DNA from: JASLDZ01 sp038226305 | GTDB lineage: Bacteria; Pseudomonadota; Alphaproteobacteria; Caulobacterales; Caulobacteraceae | Reading direction: 5' to 3' | Assembly (NCBI GenBank): GCA_038226305.1 | Contig: JBBRQN010000022.1 | Coordinates: forward strand, 1-36,824 | Length of the DNA stretch: 36,824 nucleotides | Shown here: piece after piece, positions 1 through 6,866 of the stretch | Position numbering within the stretch: position 1 is the first letter of the stretch | Layout of the letters: every line of letters begins with the position of its first letter | Notes under the pieces: model-generated | What the model was told of the DNA's origin: nothing | The model's input: only the letters and a program-made list of their open reading frames with translations | Databases searched by the model: none | Position numbers and translations under genes: made by a program

Positions 1-519
1 GAGAGGTGTGAACGCGACTTCCCCCGCGGCCTCCCACGGCCCGCCCGCGTAATGCCAGAGCTGGAGGGCTCCTCCGGTGACTGCGAAGGGCGTGAACGCC
101 GCCGTAAGCTGATCGAACAGCGCCGCGGCCACGCCGGGATCGACCTTGTTCTGCACGGTCACATGCGGGCGAAAGCCCTGGCGGTCTTGCGGAGTCAGGG
201 AGTCGGCGAAGGCGGTGGCGATCACGGCCCTAGCCGCGTCCAGCTCCGGTGAGCGCATGGCGTAGGCGACCCCTCGGCCGAGCTTGCGCAGACCAGTGAC
301 CTCGATCACGGGCGGCGCGCGCCGGGCGGCTTGTGAGAGCGCCGCACGCACGGCGTCTATGCGGTCGCCCGGCAGGTGATGGAACAGGGTTAGGTGGGCG
401 GAGAGCTTATTCAGTGCGCGCGGAAAGTGCTCGCGCCGCAGGGCGTCGAAGCGCTGGAAGCTCGCCTCGTCCAGCCGGCAGGTGACGATGAGCGGGCGAA
501 GGTCGCCGCCGTCGCTCAC
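1..519 (-). CDS. 2H phosphodiesterase / 2'-5' RNA ligase family protein (partial, C-terminus outside window)
   Basis: This family includes 2'-5' RNA ligases and cyclic phosphodiesterases that act on RNA 2',3'-cyclic phosphate or 2'-5' linked ends; the true substrate is rarely known. Two H-x-T motifs are visible, His42-Leu-Thr44 (in HLTLFHH) and His119-Val-Thr121 (in RPHVTV), the paired catalytic motifs of the 2H superfamily. The frame stays open for 173 codons to the first base of the window, so the 3' end is missing; most of the expected length of about 175-185 residues is present. The start is a GTG overlapping the stop of the upstream glutathione S-transferase gene (ATGTGA context, 4-base overlap), which implies translational coupling in one operon. 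Family assignment is firm, biochemical role is not. Confidence 0.85.
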   Translation of the reverse strand, partial: MSDGGDLRPLIVTCRLDEASFQRFDALRREHFPRALNKLSAHLTLFHHLPGDRIDAVRAALSQAARRAPPVIEVTGLRKLGRGVAYAMRSPELDAARAVIATAFADSLTPQDRQGFRPHVTVQNKVDPGVAAALFDQLTAAFTPFAVTGGALQLWHYAGGPWEAAGEVAFTPL

Positions 520-1136
520 ATCCCCGCTTTCGCCGCGGGACGCTCCCGCATGGCGTCGGCCCAGCGCAGGAAGTTCGGCCGGTTGGCGGGCGGCTCGAAC
601 TTGATCATCCGGGCGAAGTCCAACCCTGAGAAGGCGCAGATGTCGGCGATGGTGATGCGCGATCCGGCGATGAACTCGCTGCGTTCGAGCTGCCGGTCGA
701 AGGCGTTGATGGCGCGCAGGGCGGCGGCGGTGTTCCAGGCGGCGGTCTCAGGGCTCTGGTTCTTTTCGAGGAACGCCAGGCGCGGGTCGCCGAGCCGCAC
801 CGCCATCATCAAGGGCATGGCGAGGCCCAGCTCCACCCTTCGGGTCCACATCTCGATCAGCGCGATCTCCACCGGGTCGCGACCGTAGAGGTTGGGCTCG
901 GGGTACAGGCTCTCGAGATAGCGGCCGATGGCGACGGATTCGGTGATCGCGGTGCCGTCTTCGAGCACGAGCGCGGGCACGTTGGGCACGCCCACCTCGG
1001 CCAGATACTCCGGGCTGCGGTGGGAGCCTGCCACGAGATCGACCTCGATCAGCTCGATGTCTTCGATGCCCTTCTCGGCCATCACCCAGCGCACGCGGCG
1101 GGGGTTGGGGGCGCGCAGGCGGTCGTAGAGCTTCAC
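516..1136 (-). CDS. Glutathione S-transferase family protein
   Basis: A cytosolic GST-like protein of 206 residues. The N-terminal thioredoxin-like domain starts VKLYDRL and carries the region around PNPRRVRW where the glutathione-activating residue normally lies, followed by the cis-Pro stretch (VPNVPALVLEDG) and the ESVAIGRYLE motif that binds the gamma-glutamyl part of glutathione. The C-terminal all-helical domain follows, with the family signature ITIADICAF near residue 165. The GTG at 1136 is chosen because a GGAGG ribosome binding site lies 9 bases upstream; no ATG is nearby. The gene follows the nucleoside transporter by 5 bases and overlaps the next gene by 4, so the three minus-strand genes look co-transcribed. 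Substrate cannot be read from the sequence. Confidence 0.9.
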   Translation of the reverse strand: MKLYDRLRAPNPRRVRWVMAEKGIEDIELIEVDLVAGSHRSPEYLAEVGVPNVPALVLEDGTAITESVAIGRYLESLYPEPNLYGRDPVEIALIEMWTRRVELGLAMPLMMAVRLGDPRLAFLEKNQSPETAAWNTAAALRAINAFDRQLERSEFIAGSRITIADICAFSGLDFARMIKFEPPANRPNFLRWADAMRERPAAKAGM

Positions 1137-1141
1137 CGGGG

Positions 1142-2419
1142 TCAGCCTCCGTGGAACAGGTTCGGCGGCAGGAGCGCCACCACGGCGGCGGTCATGCAGG
1201 TGGCGAGGAAGCCGGCGAGCAGCGCCTTCCACACCATGCCCTGCACCTCGCCCCGACGCTCGGGCACGAGCACGCCGAAGCCAGCGAGGTTGATCCCCAC
1301 CGACGCCACGTTGGCGAAGCCGCAGAGCGCATAGGTCATGATGATGCGCGACCGCTCGCTCAGCACGTCGTGCGGGATCTGTCCCAGCTGGATGAAGGCT
1401 GTGAACTCGGTCAGCACGAGCTTCACGCCGAGGAGCCGGCCGCCCACGGGCGCCTCGTTCCAAGGCAGGCCGATGACCCAGGCGAGCGGCGTGAACAGGA
1501 TGCCCAGCCCCCGCTCGATGGAGATCGGCGCCCCCGCCACCGCCGGCAGGAGCGAGAGAAGGCGGTCGGCCAGGGCGATCACCGCCACGAACACGATCAG
1601 GGTGGCGGCCACGTTCAGCACCACCGACAGGCCGTCGCCCGTGCCCTTGATGAGGGCGTCCACCGAGCTTTCGTATTGCTTGTCCGACCCGGCCTCCACC
1701 GGGGTCAGCGCTTCTTCCCGCGCCGGGGGCACGAGGATGCGGGCGAGGAGCACGCCCGCAGGCGCCGAGATCACCGAGGCGGTCAGCACATGCGCTGCGG
1801 CGTTGGGGAGGCTGGAGGCGAGGATCGTGGCGTAGGCCACCATCGTGGAGCCCGACACGCAGCTCATGCCCACGGCCATCAGCAGGAACAGCTCGGAGCG
1901 CGTGAGCTGCGCCAGGTAGCTCCTGATGAAGATCGGCCCCTCCACCTGTCCCATGAACACGGTGGCGGCGGCGGCGAGGGCGGGCGGGCCACGCAGCCCC
2001 ATCGTCTTCTGGAAGATGAAGCCGAACACCCGGGTGATCACCTTCAGGATCTTCCAGTGCCAGAGCAGCGCCGACAACGCGCAGATCACCAGGATCACCG
2101 GCAGCACCCGAAACGCGAACAGGAACGGCGAGGCTGCGGGATCGGTCAGGGGATAGGGCGAGGGCCCGCCCGCCAGATAGCCGAACACGAAGGCCGAGCC
2201 CGCCTGCGTGGAGTCCGCCAAGGCGCTCACCGCGGCGTTGACGCCGTTCAGGAACCCCTGCGCCTGCGGCAGGCCGAACAGGATCGCCACCAGCCCCGCC
2301 TGCGCCAGGAGCGCGATCACCGCCAGCCTGAACGGAAAGCGCGAGCGATCCTCCGAGAATGCCCAGCACACGGCGATCACCAGAACGAGCCCTATGAGGC
2401 TCTGCGCACTCCACCCCAT
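1142..2419 (-). CDS. Concentrative nucleoside transporter (CNT/NupC family)
   Basis: A 425-residue inner-membrane nucleoside:cation symporter of the CNT family, close to the usual 400-430 residues of bacterial members. It has the family's order of segments: N-terminal hydrophobic helices, a gate-domain stretch with GPPALAAAATVFMGQVEGPIFIR (split here: GPPALAAAATVFMGQ then VEGPIFIR around residues 145-165), then the conserved GMSCVSGSTMVAYA segment near residue 185, and several further helices ending in GFANVASVGINLAGFG. The GQ-E-P motif and the SG-T motif match the nucleoside and cation sites known for CNT proteins. It is the first gene of a likely minus-strand operon with the GST and the RNA ligase-like gene. 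Specificity for purine or pyrimidine nucleosides cannot be stated. Confidence 0.92.
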   Translation of the reverse strand: MGWSAQSLIGLVLVIAVCWAFSEDRSRFPFRLAVIALLAQAGLVAILFGLPQAQGFLNGVNAAVSALADSTQAGSAFVFGYLAGGPSPYPLTDPAASPFLFAFRVLPVILVICALSALLWHWKILKVITRVFGFIFQKTMGLRGPPALAAAATVFMGQVEGPIFIRSYLAQLTRSELFLLMAVGMSCVSGSTMVAYATILASSLPNAAAHVLTASVISAPAGVLLARILVPPAREEALTPVEAGSDKQYESSVDALIKGTGDGLSVVLNVAATLIVFVAVIALADRLLSLLPAVAGAPISIERGLGILFTPLAWVIGLPWNEAPVGGRLLGVKLVLTEFTAFIQLGQIPHDVLSERSRIIMTYALCGFANVASVGINLAGFGVLVPERRGEVQGMVWKALLAGFLATCMTAAVVALLPPNLFHGG

Positions 2420-2492
2420 GCCGTCGTCCGCCCCGCACCCGATTCCGAGCCCCTAAGCACCACGCGGGCGCAGGGTGCGCAACCGCGCCGAC

Positions 2493-2498
2493 TTGACG
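2493..2498 (+). promoter_or_regulatory. Possible -35 element upstream of the SDR gene
   Basis: TTGACG followed by C matches the Caulobacter housekeeping -35 consensus (TTGACGS) and lies 63 bases before the SDR start in a divergent intergenic region of about 140 bases. No convincing -10 element was found at the right distance, so this is tentative. Confidence 0.3.
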
Positions 2499-2560
2499 CT
2501 CCCCGCCGGGCGTCGCACTCAGCCCGGCCTTCAATCAGAAACTATCCGAGGAACACGCCC

Positions 2561-3466
2561 ATGGCCGGAGCCGACATCCGCTTCGACGGCAAGGTCGCCA
2601 TCGTCACCGGTTCGGGCGGCGGCCTCGGCCGTGAGCACGCGCTGGAACTGGCGCGCCGCGGCGCCAAGCTGGTCATCAACGACCTGGGCGGATCGATGGA
2701 CGGCAAGGGCGGCTCGTCCGAAGCGGCCGACAAGGTGGTGGCCGAGATCAAGGCCATGGGCGGCGAGGCCATCGCCAACGGCTCGTCCGTCACCGACGAC
2801 GCGGGCGTGACCCACATGATCCAGCAGGCGATCGACACCTGGGGCCGGCTCGACATTTTGGTCTGCAACGCCGGCATCCTACGCGACAAGAGCTTCTCCA
2901 AGATGGAGCAGGCCGACTTCGACGTGGTGGTGAACGTGCACCTGATGGGCACGATGAAGCCCATCAAGGCGGCTTGGGAGATCATGAAGGCGCAGAACTA
3001 CGGGCGCATCGTGGTGACCACCTCCTCCAGCGGGCTCTACGGCAACTTCGGCCAGTCGAACTACGGCGCGGCCAAGCTGGGCATCGTGGGCTTGATGAAC
3101 ACCCTGAAGATCGAGGGCCAGAAGAACAACATCCACATCAACGCCATCTCGCCCGTGGCCGCCACGCGCATGACCGAGGGGCTGATGCCCCAGGCCGTGC
3201 TCGACCAGCTGAAGCCGGAAAGCGTGACCCCGGGCGTGGTCTACCTCTGCACCGAGGAGGCCCCCACGGGTGCCATTTTGACTGCCGGTGCCGGGGTGTT
3301 CTCCCTGGCCCGCATCTACGAGACCGAAGGCGTGAACTTGAACGCCGACCTCACCGTCGAGAGCGTGCGCGACCACTGGGCGCAGATCACCGACGGCGAA
3401 GGCCAGCAGGCCTACGTCACCGGCGCCGAGCAGGGCGCGAAGATCTTCCGCAAGCTGCAGGGCTGA
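2561..3466 (+). CDS. SDR family NAD(P)-dependent oxidoreductase, hydroxyacyl-CoA dehydrogenase-like
   Basis: A 301-residue short-chain dehydrogenase. The cofactor motif Thr16-Gly-x3-Gly-x-Gly (TGSGGGLG, residues 16-23), the NAG motif in LVCNAGILRDKSF and the catalytic Tyr168-x3-Lys172 (in SNYGAAK) are all present. The insertion LGGSMDGKGGSSEAAD after strand 2 and the overall pattern resemble the (3R)-hydroxyacyl-CoA dehydrogenase domain of peroxisomal multifunctional enzyme type 2, here without the hydratase and SCP2 domains. That suggests a 3-hydroxyacyl-CoA or related substrate, which is inference. The ATG at 2561 is preceded by GAGGA at 8 bases. The frame is open far upstream, but that region is antisense to the transporter gene and is not part of this protein. 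The downstream gap to 3610 holds no gene. Confidence 0.92.
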   Translation: MAGADIRFDGKVAIVTGSGGGLGREHALELARRGAKLVINDLGGSMDGKGGSSEAADKVVAEIKAMGGEAIANGSSVTDDAGVTHMIQQAIDTWGRLDILVCNAGILRDKSFSKMEQADFDVVVNVHLMGTMKPIKAAWEIMKAQNYGRIVVTTSSSGLYGNFGQSNYGAAKLGIVGLMNTLKIEGQKNNIHINAISPVAATRMTEGLMPQAVLDQLKPESVTPGVVYLCTEEAPTGAILTAGAGVFSLARIYETEGVNLNADLTVESVRDHWAQITDGEGQQAYVTGAEQGAKIFRKLQG

Positions 3467-3481
3467 TCGCAGGCGGGGGAG

Positions 3482-3500
3482 CGCGCACGCCGCGCGTTTT
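3482..3500 (+). terminator. Weak possible terminator after the SDR gene
   Basis: CGCGC (3482-3486) and GCGCG (3492-3496) can form a 5-bp GC stem with a 5-base loop followed by TTTT. The stem is short, so this is only a candidate. Confidence 0.3.
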
Positions 3501-3610
3501 ACCGCCGTCCCGGCCGCCCGGGTGAACTGTTAGGCGGCACGGGGGCGCTGCAGCCGCCTGACCTTCCGCCGCGCCTTGACCTGACCGCCCGCCCCGCCAA
3601 GCGGTTGGCG

Positions 3611-5023
3611 ATGACGCGCCCGAACGAGCTAGCGCCGGGGGTGCCCCAGGAGACAGCCGCCCTTCCCGTCTGGAAGCTCCTGACGCTGGCCGTGCTGGCC
3701 GCCGGGCTGGCGATCACCCTTTCGCTGAACCTGCCGGGGCAGCTCTCCTACGACTCCATCATGCAACTCGCCGATGCGCGGGACGGGCGCTACCACGCCT
3801 GGCATCCGCCGATGATGGCGTGGCTGATGCGACAGGGCGACCGGCTGATCCCCGGCACCGGGCTCTACGTCACCGTCATCGCCACCCTGCTGTTCGGAGC
3901 TCTGGGCGCGGTCGTGGCCTACTCACCGAGAGTCTCGTGGTGGATGCCGCTGGCCGCCGCGGCGCTGGTGCTGCAGCCGCAGATCGTCGTCTGGCAGGGC
4001 ATCGTCTGGAAAGACGTCCTGTTCGCGGACAGCCTGGTCGCAGGCTTCCTCCTCCTCAGCCTCGCGGCCGCGCCCGGTCGAGCTCCGCCGACCCGGCGAG
4101 CCTTGGCCGTCGCAGCCTGCGCGCTGTTCGTCGTCTGCGCGCTGGTGCGCCAGAACGGGGTGATCGCGCCAGTGTTCGGAGCTCTCGGAGTCGCAGGGGT
4201 CGCCTGGCGGGCGGGGGCTCGGCGGTGGCGGGCGGCGCGCCTGGGCGCCGCGGCGTTGATCGCCATGCTGCTGGCCGGAGCGGCGATGAGCCAGGGCCTC
4301 GCCACCCGCCTGGCACCCGACGCGGGGCCGGCGGGGCAGCTGCGACTGTTGCAGATGTACGACCTGGCAGGTGTGATCTCCCGCAGCCCGCGGGTCGATC
4401 TCTCAGCCCTGCCTCCTGCGCTCGCCACGAGCCTGCGAGGCCCGGCGCTCGCCCTCTACACGCCCGAGCGCGTCGATCCCTTCAGCCTGGACCCTGCCGT
4501 CAGCGCCGCGGTGGAAGGGGCGTCGGGCATCGATGAGGCCTGGCGGGCCGCCGTGCTGCACCACCCGCTGGCCTGGCTGGAGCATCGGACGACGGTGTTC
4601 CGCTGGATGATCCTGCCGCCAGACCTGAACCGCTGCGCACCCGTCTACACCGGCGTCGACGGCCCTCCCGCGCTCCTCGGCCAGCTCGGTCTGCGCCCGC
4701 ACGTTCGCTGGCAGGATGTGCGGCTGGAGCGTTACGCCCACGGCTTCTACCGCACGCCGCTCTACAGCCACGGCCTTTGGGCGCTGGTGGTCGCAGGGCT
4801 GCTGCTGGCATTCCTGCGCTCACGCCGGCCGGAAGCCGTCGCCCTGGCGGCCCTGATGGCTGGTGCCCTGGCCTATGCCGCCAGCTTCGCTGTAATCGGC
4901 GTCGCCTGCGACTATCGCTATCTCTACGCTCTCGATCTGACGGGGATGATCGGGCTGTTCTGCGCCGCCCTCCCCGGCCGGGGGCCGATCACCGGGGGCT
5001 CGAGTGGCCCCCGGGTCGGCTGA
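3611..5023 (+). CDS. Polytopic membrane protein, GT-C glycosyltransferase-like, function unknown
   Basis: A 470-residue integral membrane protein with roughly ten hydrophobic segments. The first, LLTLAVLAAGLAITLSLNL, is followed by a conserved-looking loop LSYDSIMQLADARDGRYHAWHPP; an acidic residue in the first extracytoplasmic loop is where GT-C glycosyltransferases (PMT/ArnT type) keep their catalytic Asp. Further marks are VWQGIVWKDVLFA near residue 130 and a C-terminal CDYRYLYALDLTG segment. This architecture resembles membrane glycosyltransferases that use polyprenyl-linked sugars, but no specific family could be fixed. The start may be ATG 3611 or the in-frame TTG at 3605; ATG is preferred. 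It converges on the gene ending at 5027, leaving only 3 bases between them. Confidence 0.75.
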   Translation: MTRPNELAPGVPQETAALPVWKLLTLAVLAAGLAITLSLNLPGQLSYDSIMQLADARDGRYHAWHPPMMAWLMRQGDRLIPGTGLYVTVIATLLFGALGAVVAYSPRVSWWMPLAAAALVLQPQIVVWQGIVWKDVLFADSLVAGFLLLSLAAAPGRAPPTRRALAVAACALFVVCALVRQNGVIAPVFGALGVAGVAWRAGARRWRAARLGAAALIAMLLAGAAMSQGLATRLAPDAGPAGQLRLLQMYDLAGVISRSPRVDLSALPPALATSLRGPALALYTPERVDPFSLDPAVSAAVEGASGIDEAWRAAVLHHPLAWLEHRTTVFRWMILPPDLNRCAPVYTGVDGPPALLGQLGLRPHVRWQDVRLERYAHGFYRTPLYSHGLWALVVAGLLLAFLRSRRPEAVALAALMAGALAYAASFAVIGVACDYRYLYALDLTGMIGLFCAALPGRGPITGGSSGPRVG

Positions 5024-5026
5024 GGG

Positions 5027-5317
5027 TCACTCCACTCCGTCGAGGAGTTCCACTTCCGGCGGCCCGCCCACGAGGTCGCGCAGGGAGCGCCCGCCCGCCT
5101 TGTAGTGGTCCGACGTGCGGTGCGCCTCCACGGCGGCTTCGTCGGCGTAGGCTTCCAGCACCTTGTAGACGCCGGGTTCGGTGCGGCTTTTGGTGAGCTG
5201 GTACATGAGGTTGCCGGGCTCGTTGGCCTTCACGGCGGCGGCCATGTCGAGAAACGCCTTCTCGAATTCCTTTTCCGACCCCGGCTTGGCGGTCAGCTTG
5301 GCGACGATCCCGATCAT
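5027..5317 (-). CDS. Antibiotic biosynthesis monooxygenase (ABM) domain protein
   Basis: A 96-residue single-domain protein of the dimeric alpha/beta-barrel ABM family, the usual length. The pattern is typical: strand MIGIVAKLTAKPGSE, helix EKEFEKAFLDMAAAV, strand NLMYQLTKSR, then VYKVLEAYADEAAVEAHRTSDHYK, where the conserved E-x-Y/W and H-x3-HY region sits. Members range from quinol monooxygenases (YgiN) and haem-degrading enzymes to proteins with no known activity, so the substrate is not assigned. It stands alone on the minus strand between the membrane protein gene and the tmRNA gene. Its own promoter must lie in the 80 bases before the tmRNA gene, which therefore forms a divergent control region. 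Confidence 0.85.
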   Translation of the reverse strand: MIGIVAKLTAKPGSEKEFEKAFLDMAAAVKANEPGNLMYQLTKSRTEPGVYKVLEAYADEAAVEAHRTSDHYKAGGRSLRDLVGGPPEVELLDGVE

Positions 5318-5392
5318 GCGTTTCTCTTTCCCGTTTTTGTCGTTGGCCTGTGCTTAAGCGGCGGCGCCCTTCCTTGGAAGCCTGCAAGGGCC

Positions 5393-5398
5393 TATATT
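5393..5398 (+). promoter_or_regulatory. Likely -10 element of the tmRNA promoter
   Basis: TATATT stands out in the GC-rich background and would place transcription start near 5404-5406, just before the acceptor piece of the tmRNA. A matching -35 at 17 bases (TTCCTT at 5370-5375) is poor; TTGGAA at 5374-5379 is closer to consensus but only 13 bases away. Confidence 0.45.
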
Positions 5399-5403
5399 CA
5401 TTG

Positions 5404-5735
5404 GGTGCCGCCTCGGCGGTTCTATGGGGATAAACGCGCTCGTAATAAGCGGACCGGACCCGGGTGCGATTCCCGGCGGCTCCACCAACTCCCCCGTCGT
5501 CCTGAGTTATCGCAGGGCATGGGGTCTGGGGCCGATCAGCATCGACGGACGTCTAAAGGGGTGGCTTTCTCTCGGTGTGAGACTCCGCGATCGTCTCATT
5601 TTCTAACTGCGAACGATAACTTCGCTGAAGAAGTCCGTTTGGCCGCGTAAGCGGTCCGATTGATTTCGTGACTTAAGTCCCTGGGGTTCAGATCCTGGGG
5701 CGGGGCCCGGGGGCGCCTGCCAACAGAAGCCCCCA
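5404..5735 (+). ncRNA. ssrA: Two-piece (circularly permuted) tmRNA, ssrA
   Basis: tmRNA rescues stalled ribosomes and tags their products for proteolysis. In alphaproteobacteria the gene is permuted, and that order is seen here. The acceptor piece comes first, about 5404-5487, with a T-arm (stem CCGGG/CCCGG, loop TGCGATT) and encoded CCA at 5485-5487. A spacer of about 40 bases follows, removed on processing. The coding piece starts at 5528 with GGGGCCGATCAGCATCGACG. Its 5' GGGGCCG pairs with CGGCTCC of the acceptor piece, leaving the G3-U70 wobble that alanyl-tRNA synthetase needs. The tag frame runs from resume codon GCG at 5609 to TAA at 5648-5650 and encodes ANDNFAEEVRLAA; one more Ala comes from the charged tmRNA. 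A GGGGGC/GCCCCC helix near 5708-5733 probably closes the coding piece. Outer ends are approximate. Confidence 0.95.
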
Positions 5736-5850
5736 CCCCTCCCTTGCGTCCATGCTTCCCGTCAGGCGTATCCGGCGACTCCAATCGTCCGCGACAGGCG
5801 AGCCTGCACGATGTAATCTGTCCTGCACGGGATCGAGGACGGGACGCGGG

Positions 5851-6405
5851 ATGGCTGAGGACGGCACGGCCCAGGATCTGATGGGTTACGAGGCGATGGC
5901 GCAGGAAGCGCTTCGCGGGGTCATCAAGGCCGCGCTGAAACGCGCCGCCGAGCCCCAGGGCCTGCCCGGCAACCACCACTTCTACATCACCTTCAAGACG
6001 CACGGCGCAGGCGTGACCGCGCCCGCAGACCTCGCCGAGAAATACCCGGACGAGATGACCATCGTTCTGCAGAACCAGTATTGGGATCTGGCGCCGGGCG
6101 AGACCTTCTTCGCTATCACCCTGCGCTTCGGGGGCCAGCCCAAGACCCTCTCGATCCCCTACTCGGCGATCACGCGGTTCTACGATCCCTCTATCCAGTT
6201 CCTGCTGCAGTTCGAGGCCACCGAGGCCGAGGCCCCGGCGCTCGCTCCGTCCGAGGTGGTGCCGCTGCGCCCGCGCTTGGCTGCCGATGGCGACGGCGCG
6301 CAGGCCGCGACGCCCGCCGATGCCCCATCCGCCTCCGATGCGGGGGACGAGGGCCCCGACGACGGCCCCAAGGTCGTCAGCCTCGATCGCTTCCGCAAGA
6401 AGTGA
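5851..6405 (+). CDS. sspB: SspB, alpha-type ClpXP adaptor for ssrA-tagged proteins
   Basis: SspB binds the ssrA tag and hands tagged proteins to the ClpXP protease. The 184-residue product has the alphaproteobacterial form: an N-terminal helix (YEAMAQEALRGVIKAALKRA), a beta-sandwich core with NHHFYITFKT, VTAPADLAEKYPDEMTIVLQN, FFAITLRFGGQPKTLSIPYSAI and FDPS-like YDPSIQFLLQF, then a flexible Asp/Ala-rich linker, and at the extreme C-terminus KVVSLDRFRKK, the ClpX-binding tail. The ATG at 5851 is chosen because homology begins there and GAGGA lies 11 bases upstream; the open frame further upstream would be missing any conserved sequence. It begins about 115 bases after the tmRNA coding piece, so substrate tag and adaptor are neighbours. 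A possible -10 (TGTAAT, near 5815) lies in between. Confidence 0.93.
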   Translation: MAEDGTAQDLMGYEAMAQEALRGVIKAALKRAAEPQGLPGNHHFYITFKTHGAGVTAPADLAEKYPDEMTIVLQNQYWDLAPGETFFAITLRFGGQPKTLSIPYSAITRFYDPSIQFLLQFEATEAEAPALAPSEVVPLRPRLAADGDGAQAATPADAPSASDAGDEGPDDGPKVVSLDRFRKK

Positions 6406-6409
6406 GCGC

Positions 6410-6865
6410 GTGACCGGCGCGGCGGTGCCTGCGTTCACCGATGCGGAGATCCTGGCGCGGTTCAACGGATCGGGTGCCATGCCCGGCGCCTCGACGCTGA
6501 TGGGCTTTCGGATGCTGCGCGTGGATCAGGCGCGTCATGAGATCGAGGCCGCGTTCACCGCCACGGCGCAGTTCTGCAACCCGATGGGTGCGGTGCAAGG
6601 CGGCTTTCTCAGCGCCATGCTCGATGATGCCATGAGCGTGGCGGGCCTCGTCACCTCTGGCATGACGCGGGTGATGCCGACGCTGGAGATGAAGACGAGC
6701 TACCTTCGCCCGGCACGCCCCGGCGAACTGCGCGCCGTCGGCCGGGTGCTGAAGTGGGGCAAGACCATCGCCTTCACCGAAGGCGAACTCTACGATCCGG
6801 AGGGCAGGCTCGTGGCCAAGGCCACCGCCACCGCCATGCCGGCCCTGATCCAGCCGCGGGCCTGA
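6410..6865 (+). CDS. PaaI family hot-dog fold thioesterase
   Basis: A 151-residue hot-dog fold protein of the PaaI/YbgC-like acyl-CoA thioesterase group. The core helix with its signature is visible: NPMGAVQGGFLSAMLDDAMSVAG, where the Asn/Gly loop and the Asp on the long helix form the catalytic site in PaaI enzymes; MPTLEMKTSYLRPARPGEL and AVGRVLKWGKTIAFTEGELYDPEGRLVAKATAT complete the fold. The start is taken as GTG 6410, five bases after the sspB stop; longer open sequence upstream overlaps sspB in another frame and is not conserved-looking. The serine hydrolase gene begins one base after its stop. Which acyl-CoA is hydrolysed is unknown. Confidence 0.87.
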   Translation: MTGAAVPAFTDAEILARFNGSGAMPGASTLMGFRMLRVDQARHEIEAAFTATAQFCNPMGAVQGGFLSAMLDDAMSVAGLVTSGMTRVMPTLEMKTSYLRPARPGELRAVGRVLKWGKTIAFTEGELYDPEGRLVAKATATAMPALIQPRA

Positions 6866-6866
6866 G

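Noticed and set aside
516..2534. Long open frame on the minus strand that continues upstream of the GST gene
   Set aside because: Its upstream two thirds are a shifted frame of the nucleoside transporter, which has clear homology; only the part from GTG 1136 is real.
1151..2560. Plus-strand extension of the SDR frame
   Set aside because: It is antisense to the transporter gene, with His/Arg/Gln-rich shadow composition; the SDR begins at ATG 2561 with a good ribosome binding site.
5105..5650. Plus-strand frame ending in the ssrA tag peptide
   Set aside because: The tag codons belong to the tmRNA; the upstream part is antisense to the ABM gene and crosses the acceptor piece.
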